A stretch of DNA of 64,000 nucleotides, taken from positions 1 through 64,000 of the forward strand of contig VYDI01000008.1 of the NCBI GenBank assembly GCA_009843505.1. Direction: 5' to 3'. A program made the position numbers and the translations under genes. This document shows positions 23,201 to 34,785 of the stretch, in pieces (the stretch's first letter is position 1; every line of letters starts with the position of its first letter). This stretch comes from Holophagales bacterium (GTDB lineage Bacteria; Acidobacteriota; Thermoanaerobaculia; Multivoradales; Multivoraceae). The notes beneath the pieces are model-generated. The model was given only the letters and a program-made list of their open reading frames with translations. It was not told the DNA's origin and did no database searches.

Positions 23201-24464
23201 GCTGGAAGCGCGGGACTCCGACCTGCGGGTGGCGTCGGCTCCGCTATCCGGCCGCTGGTACACGGAGCCCCCGGACGAAGTGTCGCTCGCGAGCTACGCG
23301 CGCTGGTACGAGGAGCGGTTTCCCGAGGAGTCGGTGGCCCTGCTGCGGCGTTCGGTCGAGGTCGAGCAGGCGCGTGTCGACGATGGCGGTGGAGCTTCGT
23401 TCGAGCGGCAGGGAGCGCGAGACCGCCTGTTCAAGTCGCTCCAGCGCCTCACGGTGCTCGAAGGCAGGCGTGGGGACAACGAGGCCGCGGCCCGGTACGC
23501 CCGTGCCGCCCTCGACCTCGAACCCGACGATCCGGCGGCGCGGGCCGCCTGGCAGAACTCTCTCCTCGACGCTGGCGACACCGGCTCGGTACGGGCGCAG
23601 GCCGAGGCCGCGCTCGCCGCCGATCCGGGAGACGTGGCGGCCCGCGTTCGCCTTGCCGAACTGCTCGACGGAGAGGGACGCACGGACGAGGCGTTGCGGG
23701 AGCTCGGGCGCGCGGTGGCGGAGAGTCCGCGTGACGTGGAGCTGCGGTATCTCTACGGTCAGTTGCTCGGCAAGGCGGAGCGCCTGCGGGAAGCGATGGA
23801 GCAGTTCGCGGCCGTCGTCACCCTCGATCCGCGCCACGTCGAAGCTCACCGGGTCCTGGCGGAAGCCGCCGTCCGCAGTGACGAACTCGGCGCCGCCTGG
23901 GGACACTACCGGGCGATCCTCGAAGTCGAACCGCGGGACACGGAAGCGCTCTACGGAGCGGCCCGGATCGCGGCCGCGGCGAGCCGCCTGGAAGAGGCGA
24001 TCGAGAACTACCGGGCGCTTCTCTCGCACGACCCCGATCACGCGGCGGGCCGCCACGAACTCGGACTGGCCCTGATCCGCGGCGGCCCGGCCGGGGCCGC
24101 CGAGGGCGCGGAGCACCTGCGCCGCGCATACGTCGAGGACCGGAACCTCCTGGCACGGGGCAACGACATCGCCTGGACGCTGGCGACTCATCCGGATGCC
24201 GGCCGGCGTGACGGTCAGCTCGCCCTCCTGATCGCGCTCGAACTGAACGCCGTCACCGGTGGCGCCGAGCCGGCTCTGCTCGAGACCCTGGCGGCCGCCC
24301 AGGCCGAGACCGGCGACTTCGAAACGGCGGCGCGGACAGTGACGAAGGCGCTCGAGATCGTCGGCGACGCGCGAAACGACTCGCCCGACCGGGAGCGGCT
24401 GCTCGAGCTGCTGAGCCGCAGGCTCGAGCAGTACCGGCAGGGGATTCCTGTCAGGGGTCAGTAG
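20238..24464 (+). CDS. FG-GAP/VCBS-ASPIC/UnbV-thioredoxin-TPR protein with in-frame TGA (candidate selenoprotein)
   Basis: A single 1,408-codon frame interrupted only by TGA at 22038-22040 (codon 601). An N-terminal signal peptide (VRIFRVVLVLTVAVAPAAASAQ) implies export. FG-GAP/VCBS calcium-binding-like repeats run from about residue 270 to 600 (DVNGDGLDDIF, DLDNDGDQDLVL, DYDNDGDLDLYV, DVDGDGDPDLYV, DINNDGWEDLVV). After the TGA come SFFWRQVV, another DLEGDGDLDVAI repeat and an ASPIC/UnbV domain. A TlpA-like thioredoxin domain has WASWCVPC (cysteines near 874 and 877). TPR repeats fill about 1010-1390. Reading frame, repeat pattern and codon use continue unbroken past the TGA, and no other stop occurs in the next 800 codons. 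UGA may encode selenocysteine; a nonsense mutation or sequencing error is the alternative. If the TGA is a true stop, the products are 20238-22040 and 22062-24464. Confidence 0.82.
22038..22068 (+). promoter_or_regulatory. candidate SECIS: in-frame UGA with downstream hairpin
   Basis: UGA (22038-22040) is followed by a perfect 6-bp stem, GCGGCA (22052-22057) with TGCCGC (22063-22068), closing the loop GGTCG. The apical loop begins 17 nt after the UGA and has G in its first two positions, which fits the known bacterial SECIS pattern. The tip GCAGGUCGUGC resembles the E. coli fdhF tip GCAGGUCUGC at almost the same distance. The bases also encode Arg-Gln-Val-Val-Pro with common codons, so chance is possible. 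Confidence 0.5.
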
Positions 24465-24488
24465 AGCCGCCGGGCTGGAGTGCTCGCG

Positions 24489-24542
24489 CTCGCCGCTTCG
24501 CGGCATCGCGCCTGGTGCCGGCGGGGACGCCGGCGCACCCAG
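24489..24542 (-). repeat. intergenic hairpin repeat, copy R1
   Basis: A 54-bp element between convergent gene ends. Read on the minus strand it starts with the box CTGGGTGCGC, then a 7-bp stem (GCCGGCG/CGCCGGC) with loop TCCC, then a second small hairpin GCCGC-TTC-GCGGC-like. It is identical to copy R4 over most of its length except the stem, which covaries. Confidence 0.75.
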
Positions 24543-24548
24543 TGGTTT

Positions 24549-27992
<3,444 letters not shown>

Positions 27993-28122
27993 CCGGGAAG
28001 CGTAAATCAGGCGGTAACGGAAAGCAAGATAGTGGAGGCACATCTGCCCGCGCTGTGGCAACATGACCCGGTACGGCGTTTTCGCCAAAAGATCACGCCG
28101 TTGAGGAAAAGGAGATGCGAAA

Positions 28123-28443
28123 GTGGCGAAGTATCTGATTGAGGCGAACTACACTCACACCGGCGTCCAGGGCCTGATCCAGGAAGGCGGCAGCAGTCGC
28201 CGGAAGGCGCTCAGCGAGACCGTGGAGGGCGCGGGCGGCACGGTGGAGGCCATCTACTACGCGTTCGGTGGCGCCGACCTGCTGATGATCGTCGACCTTC
28301 CGGACAACGAGACCGCGGTCGCGGTCTCAATGACCCTGAATGCAGGCGGCGGCATCAAGGTGACGATGCGCGTCCTGATGACGCCGGAAGAGATCGACGG
28401 CGCGGTGGCGAAGAGCGTGCCCTACCGCGCGCCCGGCGCCTGA
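28123..28443 (+). CDS. GYD domain protein
   Basis: Small cytoplasmic protein of 106 residues with the GYD-family pattern: it opens with AKYLIEANYTHTGVQGLIQEGGSSRRKAL and has the central YYAFGGADLLMIVDLPDNETA. The family has a ferredoxin-like fold and no settled function. The start is GTG at 28123 with AGGAG 8 nt upstream, a good ribosome binding site. It is divergent from dnaE2 (130 bp between starts) and converges with the TPR gene. Confidence 0.85.
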   Translation: MAKYLIEANYTHTGVQGLIQEGGSSRRKALSETVEGAGGTVEAIYYAFGGADLLMIVDLPDNETAVAVSMTLNAGGGIKVTMRVLMTPEEIDGAVAKSVPYRAPGA

Positions 28444-28456
28444 ACCCGAGCCGGAG

Positions 28457-28527
28457 CTGGGTGCGCGGGTCGTCTGACCCGCTGCCGCCGAAGGCGGCCA
28501 GAAAGATGCGCCGGCCGCCAGGCCGGC
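28457..28527 (+). repeat. intergenic hairpin repeat cluster, copy R2
   Basis: CTGGGTGC followed by a GCGGGTC-GTCT-GACCCGC hairpin, the same stem type as copy R4. Two further hairpins follow, GCCGCC-GAA-GGCGGC (28482-28499) and GCCGGCC-GCCA-GGCCGGC (28510-28527). It sits between two convergent gene ends, so it may also act as a transcription terminator. Confidence 0.7.
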
Positions 28528-28539
28528 TCCGCTGGGCCG

Positions 28540-30246
28540 TCAGGGCGCCCGCAACGGCTGGCGGGCCTGGTAGAGCGCGAGGCGATCGAGCCGTTGCGGC
28601 GAATTGCCGCCGGCAACCTGGCGCTCCGCTTCCAGCGCTCGCTGCTGCCAGGTGACCGCGTCGTCGAACCGACCGGCCTCGGCCAAGGCCATGGCCAGGG
28701 TTTCCAGGTGGTCGAGCGCCGGCTGCTCGTCGACGACGCTCTGAGCAAGGTCCACCGCCCGCGCGCCGTCCCGGACCGCGTCATCGGGGCTGACCGCGAG
28801 CAGGCGCGCCAGCAGGTGACGCGTGGCGACGTCGCCGGGGAAGCGTCCGAGGGTGTCGTCGAGAGTTCGGCGCGCGTCCGCGTAGCGGCCGGTCTCGAAC
28901 AGCATGAGTCCGAGGTTGAAGCGCGCCTGCAGATCGTCCGGCGTTAGCGCGACCAGGGCCTGCAACTGGACGGCGGCTTCTTCGGTCCTGCCAGCGCCGA
29001 CCAGCACGGCGGAGAGCATCCGTCGCGCCTCGACCATTCCGGGGTCCTGGGCGACTATCTGCTCGAGTTCTTCGACGGCGCCGGCGGTGTTGCCGGAGGA
29101 GGCCCTTACCTGCGCCCGCTGCAGGCGCCAGGAGAGGTTCTCCGGCGCCAGGTCCACCGCCCGCTCCAGGTGTTGGGCGCCTTCGGTGCGGCGGCCCTCC
29201 CGAGCGAGCAGCATCGCCAGGGCGAAGTGCGCCCCGGGGTGTTCAGGGCTGAGGTCGATTGCCCGGCGCAGATGGCCTTCGCCGCGTCCGGCATCGCCGA
29301 GAGCGAGCAGTGAACCGGCCAGCCGGAAGTGAGCCTCGTCGTCTGCCTCGTTCGTTGCGAGGATCTCCTCGTACAGCGTGACGGCCCGTTCGTGGTCGCC
29401 CTCTGCGGCCGCGGCGACGGCTCGGTCGAGCGGCAGCGTGACGTCCTCCTCGAGCGGCCGCAGCCGTTCGAGCAGCGGGTCGTACATCGGGATCAGGACG
29501 TCCTGGTTCAGCCGCCACGCCTCGGCGGCCCGGTCGGCGTCGCCCAGGGCGCGGTAGGCGAGGCCGACGTGGTGATTCGCTTCGCTGCCCTCGGGCTGGG
29601 ACGCGGCGACCTCCTGGAAGATCTGGAGCGCCTTCGCCGGGTCGTCCCGCTCCAGGGCGATGTAGCCTAGCCCGACGCGGGCCGTGGCGCTCTCCGGGTA
29701 GGCCTTGATCGCGGCCTCGTAGGCGGCTTCGGCAGCTTCGACGTCGCCGGCAGCCACCTGGAGTTCGCCGAGGCGGATGAGCGTCGACGGATCGTCCGGC
29801 CGGATGGCCAGCGCCTCCTCAGCGGCTGCTACCGCCCCTTCGAGGTTTCCGGAAGCGATTTGCAACAGCAGTTTGAAGTAGGCCCACTGGAAATCGGCGG
29901 GCGCCAGCTCCCTGAGCTGGTCCAGGCAGACCGCTGCCGCGTCGTGCAACGCGTAGTGCAGGTAGCGCGCGCAGAGATCGCCGAAGGTGTTCGCCGCCAA
30001 CTGCGCCTGCATGGGCTCGGCGGCATGCTGGAGGGCGCCGGCCGTGAGCGTCCGATAGTCCCGAAGCCGTTGGGCGTCGACCGCCGGAACTTGGCTCAGA
30101 TCAGGCTCCGGCACCCGGCTGAGATCGAGCGTCTCCTTGACGCGCCGGATCTCCAGAAGCTCGGCGAAGTCCTGGGCGACGGCGGGCAGCGGGGCGATCA
30201 GCAGAGACGCGACGATGGCCGCGAGCCCGTTGTGGGAACGAGTCAT
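28540..30246 (-). CDS. exported tetratricopeptide-repeat protein
   Basis: 568 residues with an N-terminal signal peptide (GLAAIVASLLIAPLPAVAQ) and about ten TPR units from residue 120 onward. Examples are DDPSTLIRLGELQVAAGDVEAAEAAYEAA in part, EAHFRLAGSLLALGDAGRGEGHLRRA in part, and GAHFALAMLLAREGR. No enzymatic domain is visible. Such proteins are usually periplasmic scaffolds. It resembles the C-terminal half of the large FG-GAP/TPR protein upstream in style, but no common partner can be named. Confidence 0.85.
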   Translation of the reverse strand: MTRSHNGLAAIVASLLIAPLPAVAQDFAELLEIRRVKETLDLSRVPEPDLSQVPAVDAQRLRDYRTLTAGALQHAAEPMQAQLAANTFGDLCARYLHYALHDAAAVCLDQLRELAPADFQWAYFKLLLQIASGNLEGAVAAAEEALAIRPDDPSTLIRLGELQVAAGDVEAAEAAYEAAIKAYPESATARVGLGYIALERDDPAKALQIFQEVAASQPEGSEANHHVGLAYRALGDADRAAEAWRLNQDVLIPMYDPLLERLRPLEEDVTLPLDRAVAAAAEGDHERAVTLYEEILATNEADDEAHFRLAGSLLALGDAGRGEGHLRRAIDLSPEHPGAHFALAMLLAREGRRTEGAQHLERAVDLAPENLSWRLQRAQVRASSGNTAGAVEELEQIVAQDPGMVEARRMLSAVLVGAGRTEEAAVQLQALVALTPDDLQARFNLGLMLFETGRYADARRTLDDTLGRFPGDVATRHLLARLLAVSPDDAVRDGARAVDLAQSVVDEQPALDHLETLAMALAEAGRFDDAVTWQQRALEAERQVAGGNSPQRLDRLALYQARQPLRAP

Positions 30247-30264
30247 GCTCCAGCTAGCTGCCGT

Positions 30265-30666
30265 TCAGACCTGCTGATGGAAGTAGTAGCAGAGCCCGTC
30301 CGGCGCCACGACGAAGAAGACCCGGAACTTCTTGCCGTCGCGCTTGTCGATGCGCCAGTTCTTGACCTTGACGCCGTTGCTCTTCAACTCGGCTCGTGCC
30401 TGCTTGATGTCCGTGACCAGGATCGCGGCTCCGTCCATGCTGGCGTCGTCACCGTTGATCGCGAAGCCGATACGGACGGCGTCGCGCTCCAGGATGACTG
30501 TTGGTACGGGCTCTTCGCGGCGCTCGACTTCCTGCAGCCCGAAGGCGTCCCGGTACCACTCGGCGGTCGCGTCCAGGTCCGTGACCGGCAGGGCGAGAAC
30601 GTCCTCCTGGAAGGGGTAGGCAGCTTCGAACAGCTTCACGAAGCGGAGCCTATCGACTGAGGTCAT
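30265..30666 (-). CDS. VOC (glyoxalase/bleomycin-resistance) family protein
   Basis: 133 residues from the ATG at 30666. A beta-alpha-beta-beta-beta module is recognisable: [21 protein letters not shown], then [35 protein letters not shown], and the terminal [17 protein letters not shown]. The family binds metal and acts on small molecules; the substrate cannot be named. A longer open frame continues upstream but it overlaps the divergent ferredoxin gene, whose start is only 15 bp away. Confidence 0.85.
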   Translation of the reverse strand: MTSVDRLRFVKLFEAAYPFQEDVLALPVTDLDATAEWYRDAFGLQEVERREEPVPTVILERDAVRIGFAINGDDASMDGAAILVTDIKQARAELKSNGVKVKNWRIDKRDGKKFRVFFVVAPDGLCYYFHQQV

Positions 30667-30681
30667 GGAATCATCGCCGCC

Positions 30682-31053
30682 ATGGACCCTGAAGCCCTCG
30701 AACGCGCCCGGCGCAAGGCGGAGGCCATCGGCATCGCCAACGTGCAGCGGCACATCTTCCTGTGCTGCGACCAGACGAAGCCGAAGTGCTGCGACCGGGA
30801 GCTGTCGCTTGAGTCCTGGGACTACCTCAAGCGGCGGCTGCTCGAACTGGGCCTCACCGAGTCGGGCGCGGTGATGCGAACGAAGGCGAACTGTCTGCGC
30901 ATCTGTGACGCCGGTCCGATCGCGGTCGTCTATCCCGAAGGCGTCTGGTACTGGGGCTGCACGCCCGAGGTCCTGGAACGGGTGATCCAGGAGCACCTGA
31001 TCGGTGACCAGGTGGTGGCGGAGCAGGTGATTGCGGGCGCGAGTGCGGTCTGA
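30682..31053 (+). CDS. thioredoxin-like [2Fe-2S] ferredoxin domain protein
   Basis: 123 residues with the four-cysteine pattern of thioredoxin-like ferredoxins: [16 protein letters not shown] near the N-terminus and [24 protein letters not shown] in the second half. These proteins carry a 2Fe-2S cluster and are related to the NuoE fold. The role is probably electron transfer, with no partner visible. It is divergent from the VOC gene and converges with imuB, 6 bp between stops. Confidence 0.88.
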   Translation: MDPEALERARRKAEAIGIANVQRHIFLCCDQTKPKCCDRELSLESWDYLKRRLLELGLTESGAVMRTKANCLRICDAGPIAVVYPEGVWYWGCTPEVLERVIQEHLIGDQVVAEQVIAGASAV

Positions 31054-31059
31054 ACCTCC

Positions 31060-32616
31060 TCAGTCATACACCCCGTCCGCGAACCAGCGTTCCGACGTCC
31101 GGTCCCGGTAGATCCGGCACACCGCGCCGGTCCGCAGCTCGATGTCCCAGTAGTCCCGCATTGCCGGGGCTTCTCGCCACCAGCCTTCCTCGATCTCCCA
31201 GGGGCCGGCGGCGGTTCGGACGGCGCCTTCGATGCGGACGTGGCGTTCGTCCGTCGGCAGGGGGTTGATCTGTAGCGGTGCGGGACAGGGCACGACGCGG
31301 TCTGTCTCTTCGCTCTCCGCGGTCAGCACCTCGACCTCGACCGGCGGCCGCAGGGTGCGCACCGCCAGCATGCCGCGGCCGGGCCGGGGTTCGAGCCGGA
31401 TCCGGGGCGGCGGGGGCGGGTCGTAGTCGGCCAGGCGGAAACGTTCGGGCAGGTGGCCGTTCCGGGTGCGCGGCGAACCGACGCGGTTCGGGCCGAGCAG
31501 GGCGAGCAGCCGCGCGGTGACGGCGGCCAGGCGGTCGGGCGACAGGGCAGCCGGCCCGAGCAGGCTGAGTTGCGCCTGGCGCGGGACGTCGGGATGGGCG
31601 AGCAGTTGCATCGACGTGATCGGCGCCCGGGGCGGCTCGGCCTCCAGGTGGAGACGGATCAGCGACAGCAGTGTCCGCGCCTCGCGGGTGGGCGCCGGCA
31701 GCTCGATGGCCAGTTCGTGGAGGCCCTCGGGCTCGACCTTGAGCGACAGTTCGAGCCGCCTGCAGCCCATGCCCCGGGCGTCGAGCCGGGCCGCCAGCCG
31801 GGAGACGGCGCCGCGGGCGACGAACAGGAACGGCTCCAGGTTGTCGATCGGCCACTCGAAGGTCTGCGACTCGCGGAAGGTGGGCGGCGGCGGACGGGGA
31901 GTCAACGGCTCCGGGTCGAAGCCCCGGGCGGCGGAATGGAGCGCCGTGCCGCGCTCGCCGAGGCGGCTGTGGACCTCGGCCGCCGGCAAGCCGGCGAGGT
32001 CGCCGACCGTGCGCAGTCCCCAGAGCTTCAGCGTGTGGAGGATTTCCTGGTCGTCGCCGTCCGACGCCGCGTTGCCGGGACCGCGGCTGTCGTCCTCGAA
32101 CAGGGACTTGAGCGGCAACGGCGCCAGGAACCGGGCCTCGCCGCGCGGCGCCACGACGTTCGGCGACCGCGGGAGGGCGGCCGCCGCTCGCGCCGCCAGC
32201 TTGCTGCCGGCGATGCCGACCCGGCCGGGGAGGCCGGCGGCGTCCATGTCTCGCATGATCGACTGGCCGAGGCTGTGCTCGCCGTTCCCGGCGGATGCCG
32301 GACCGATGCCGGCCAGGTCCAGGTAGACCATGCCCTCGCCGCCGTCCTCGACCCGGGGCGAGAAGGCGTCGGCGATCTCGAGCAGCACCTCCTGCGCGGT
32401 GTGCTCGCGCTCCGGGTCACGGGCGCGAGAGACGAGGCCGGACTCGATGTTCCGGGCCTGGGCCACGGTCAGCCCCGGCCGCACGCCGGCGCGCCGCGCC
32501 AGCCGGGAGGCGGCGACGATCCGCGCCGACGGACCTTCGTGGACCACGATCGCCTCGCGGACGAGTTCCGGCGCTCCCCGCAGGTAGGCGGCAAGTGGAA
32601 AGAGGGCCGCCTTCAT
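31060..32616 (-). CDS. imuB: ImuB, catalytically inactive Y-family polymerase-like protein
   Basis: Hub of the ImuA-ImuB-DnaE2 mutasome; it links DnaE2 to the beta clamp. The start is taken as the ATG at 32616 (MKAALFPLAAYLRG), 518 residues. A longer frame reaches 32652 and would overlap imuA. The Y-family fold is evident (ASRLARRAGVRPGLTVAQA), but the acidic catalytic residues of active polymerases are missing: the first motif reads FPLAAYL and the second YLDLAGIG. That is the expected state for ImuB. It lies directly downstream of imuA. Confidence 0.92.
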   Translation of the reverse strand: MKAALFPLAAYLRGAPELVREAIVVHEGPSARIVAASRLARRAGVRPGLTVAQARNIESGLVSRARDPEREHTAQEVLLEIADAFSPRVEDGGEGMVYLDLAGIGPASAGNGEHSLGQSIMRDMDAAGLPGRVGIAGSKLAARAAAALPRSPNVVAPRGEARFLAPLPLKSLFEDDSRGPGNAASDGDDQEILHTLKLWGLRTVGDLAGLPAAEVHSRLGERGTALHSAARGFDPEPLTPRPPPPTFRESQTFEWPIDNLEPFLFVARGAVSRLAARLDARGMGCRRLELSLKVEPEGLHELAIELPAPTREARTLLSLIRLHLEAEPPRAPITSMQLLAHPDVPRQAQLSLLGPAALSPDRLAAVTARLLALLGPNRVGSPRTRNGHLPERFRLADYDPPPPPRIRLEPRPGRGMLAVRTLRPPVEVEVLTAESEETDRVVPCPAPLQINPLPTDERHVRIEGAVRTAAGPWEIEEGWWREAPAMRDYWDIELRTGAVCRIYRDRTSERWFADGVYD

Positions 32617-32641
32617 GCAGGCGATGCGGGCTCTCCGGCGT

Positions 32642-33475
32642 TTACCCGGCACGTCTCAGGACCTCGACATGCGCGCTGGAGCGGCGGTTCTCCGCCCGAC
32701 GGGGTGGCATGTCTGGCAAGGGGCGCCTCAGGCTGCCGGTAAGCATGCGCAGCTCGACTTCGGCCGCGGCGCCCGGCCGTTCGCCGCGTGACTTGGCGAG
32801 TTCGAGCCGGGTTCTGAGCCCGTCGAGCAAGCGCGGGCTTCTCGGCGCGGCCCGCGCCCAGAGGGCACGGACCGGCGACGTTCGCGACCCGAGATCGAGA
32901 ATCTTCTGCGGCGCCGTGCCGCCGGCGCGGTACGGCGTTGCGATCAGCAGCGCCGTCTGATGGTCGTCCGCCGCGCGCCGCAGCCGCAGCCACGCCGCTT
33001 CCTTGCCGCGGCCGCCGGGGACCGGAGGCAGCCCGAGATCGATCACGACCAGGGGAAATCCGCCGCCGATCAGGACTTCCGCGCTGCCCAGCGCCTGCTT
33101 CAATCGCCTGGGCCGCGCCCAGAGCAGCCGTTCGAGGTCGACCCCGGCGCGCGCCGCCGCCTGCGGATCGAAGTGATCCCCCAGATCGACCAGCGCCGCC
33201 GATTCACCGCTCTCGGTGGCCCCGGCCAGGATCTCCAGCACCAGGGAAAAGCGGCCGCTGCTTCGGGGACCGACCAGCTCGATCGTCTGTCCACGACAGA
33301 TGCCGCCGCCGAGTAGCCGGTCGACGCCGGCCAGCCGCGTGGCGAAGACATCGGCTTCTACTTCCTGGATTCCGGCCGGGTCGTCGCCGCTCACCAGATC
33401 CCGCCCGCGCCGGATCTGGCGCACCAAAGACCGCGGCCACTGCGAGTCGGTGAGAGCTGCGGGCAGGGAAGTCAC
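32642..33475 (-). CDS. imuA: ImuA, RecA-like mutasome protein
   Basis: 277-residue SulA/RecA-like protein of the SOS translesion cassette. The P-loop-like stretch is ELVGPRSSGRFSLVLEIL, followed by AALVDLGDHFDPQAAARAGVDLERLLWARP and PLVVIDLGLPPVPG, all typical of ImuA. It starts at a GTG. imuB follows closely (25 bp to its likely ATG), so the two are an operon. Two inverted repeats lie within 190 bp upstream, but neither matches a LexA box known to me. Confidence 0.9.
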   Translation of the reverse strand: MTSLPAALTDSQWPRSLVRQIRRGRDLVSGDDPAGIQEVEADVFATRLAGVDRLLGGGICRGQTIELVGPRSSGRFSLVLEILAGATESGESAALVDLGDHFDPQAAARAGVDLERLLWARPRRLKQALGSAEVLIGGGFPLVVIDLGLPPVPGGRGKEAAWLRLRRAADDHQTALLIATPYRAGGTAPQKILDLGSRTSPVRALWARAAPRSPRLLDGLRTRLELAKSRGERPGAAAEVELRMLTGSLRRPLPDMPPRRAENRRSSAHVEVLRRAG

Positions 33476-33546
33476 GGCGCCGTGAAACGGAACGAGAGGA
33501 GACGTGGAAGTGGGAAGAGACCATCATAGCGCAACTAAGGCGTAAA

Positions 33547-33564
33547 CAGGAAGCCTGCTTGTTG
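33547..33564. promoter_or_regulatory. imperfect palindrome upstream of imuA
   Basis: CAGGAAGC-CT-GCTTGTTG: the outer CA/TG and inner AAGC/GCTT pair, two positions mismatch. It lies 72 bp upstream of the imuA start. A GCGTAAA-CAGG string here partly recurs upstream of dnaE2 near 28000. A damage-regulated operator is possible but unproven. Confidence 0.3.
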
Positions 33565-33629
33565 TGGCGTCGCCATTTCAGGCGGTGTAGAAACGGCCTC
33601 CTATGGCCTCGTATTAAGACTTGGGGCCT

Positions 33630-33662
33630 AACTTTGAACAGGTCGAACCCTTGTTCAAAGTT
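33630..33662. repeat. 11-bp perfect inverted repeat
   Basis: AACTTTGAACA (33630-33640) and TGTTCAAAGTT (33652-33662) flank an 11-nt spacer. The stretch is AT-richer than its surroundings. It lies in the 208-bp gap between the VOC gene stop and the imuA start. No T-run follows in either direction, so an operator is as likely as a terminator. Confidence 0.7.
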
Positions 33663-33683
33663 CCTGTACATGTCTCTTGCCGT

Positions 33684-34115
33684 TCAGCGCAGCCGCTGGA
33701 GGAACCACCAGTGGTGTCCCTCCAGGTCCAGGGCTCCGTAGCTCCGGTCGACCCAGTAGCCCTCGCCGTAGTCCTGGGTCGCTGGCTCCATCGTGATGAC
33801 TGCGTCCGCCACCCGCGCCCGCCCGCAGTGCGCGTCGGCGTCGTCGACGTACACGGCGAGGGACTGCGTGTTCGCGCCGCCGACCGCCCGTGGAGACTGC
33901 TGGTACTCCCGGTCCGGCTGCAGGCCGGTCTGCCCGACCATGATGAGACCGCCGTCCAGGACGAGCTGCGAATGGACGATGCGTCCCTGTTCGTCCTCGA
34001 CCCGTTCCTGCACCTCGAAGCCGAAGGCGCGGACCAGCCAGTCGATCGCGGCCGCCGCGTCGTCGTAGAAGAGGGAGGACGAGATTCTCGGCCAGCCTTC
34101 AGGTGGGTTCTTCAT
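33684..34115 (-). CDS. VOC (glyoxalase-like) family protein
   Basis: 143 residues from the ATG at 34115, which has AGGAG 5 nt upstream. It has the VOC pattern of PhnB/YdcC-like proteins: PRISSSLFYDDAAAAIDWLVRAFGFEVQ, LVLDGGLIMVGQ, LAVYVDDADAHC, and the terminal YWVDRSYGALDLEGHHWWFLQ. The substrate is unknown. Its start overlaps the end of the ABC ATPase gene by 17 bp, so it is translated from the same transcript. Confidence 0.88.
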   Translation of the reverse strand: MKNPPEGWPRISSSLFYDDAAAAIDWLVRAFGFEVQERVEDEQGRIVHSQLVLDGGLIMVGQTGLQPDREYQQSPRAVGGANTQSLAVYVDDADAHCGRARVADAVITMEPATQDYGEGYWVDRSYGALDLEGHHWWFLQRLR

Positions 34116-34785
34116 GGGATCTCCTGGTTGTGTCTTGCGGTAGGGAATCGAGTTCCCGGATCTCGCCTTCACGCAGAACGAGAAAGCGGTCGGCGAGTTC
34201 CGCCAGCGATCCGGCTTCGTGGGTTGCGACGAGCGCCACGCCGCCGGCCTCCCGGAGCGCCTTGAGCCACCCGTGGATGCGGCCTCGCCAGTGTTCGTCC
34301 ATCGCGTCGAGTGGCTCGTCCAGGATCGCCGTTCGCGGTGTTCCGATCCAGGCGGCGGCGAGGAGAACCCGACGGCGCTGGCCTCGGGACAGCTCGCGAA
34401 TGGACAGGTCGGCGGAATCCTCGAGGTCCGTTTCGGACAGGACCTGGTCGACCTGCTGCGCCGGCTGCGATCTCAAACGGCAGACGAGGCGCAGAACCTC
34501 GCGAATCGTCGCGAACGGCGTCACGTCGGGTTCCTGGGGAACGAACGCCAGGTCGGAGCGGGCCGCGACTTCTCGCCGCCACAGATCGGAACCGTTGACG
34601 AGAACTCTCCCGGCGTCGGGTTTCTCCACTCCGGCAGCGAGCTTCAGCAACGTCGTCTTGCCAGCGCCGTTGTCACCGGAGAGCAGGGTCACTCCGCTCG
34701 CGACCTCCAGGTTCAGATCGCTGAAGATGCGGCTCCGGTCGTCGTAGGCGAAGGCGACGCCTTCCATTCGGAGGCCTCGCGTCAC
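34099..34785 (-). CDS. ABC transporter ATP-binding protein
   Basis: 228 residues. Walker A is SGDNGAGKTT at 36-45, the signature LSRGQ at 132-136, and Walker B TAILDEPLD at 152-160; the Q-loop is FVPQEP. It starts at a GTG that overlaps the stop of the membrane gene as GTGA. The small single-domain form paired with a polytopic protein suggests an ABC-2-like exporter, possibly of the CcmA-like subgroup. The substrate is unknown. Confidence 0.92.
   Translation of the reverse strand: MTRGLRMEGVAFAYDDRSRIFSDLNLEVASGVTLLSGDNGAGKTTLLKLAAGVEKPDAGRVLVNGSDLWRREVAARSDLAFVPQEPDVTPFATIREVLRLVCRLRSQPAQQVDQVLSETDLEDSADLSIRELSRGQRRRVLLAAAWIGTPRTAILDEPLDAMDEHWRGRIHGWLKALREAGGVALVATHEAGSLAELADRFLVLREGEIRELDSLPQDTTRRSHEEPT

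Noticed and set aside
33630..33662. Known LexA box (Gram-positive GAAC-N4-GTTC or alphaproteobacterial GAAC-N7-GAAC)
   Set aside because: Spacings do not fit either consensus, so it is listed only as an inverted repeat of unknown role.
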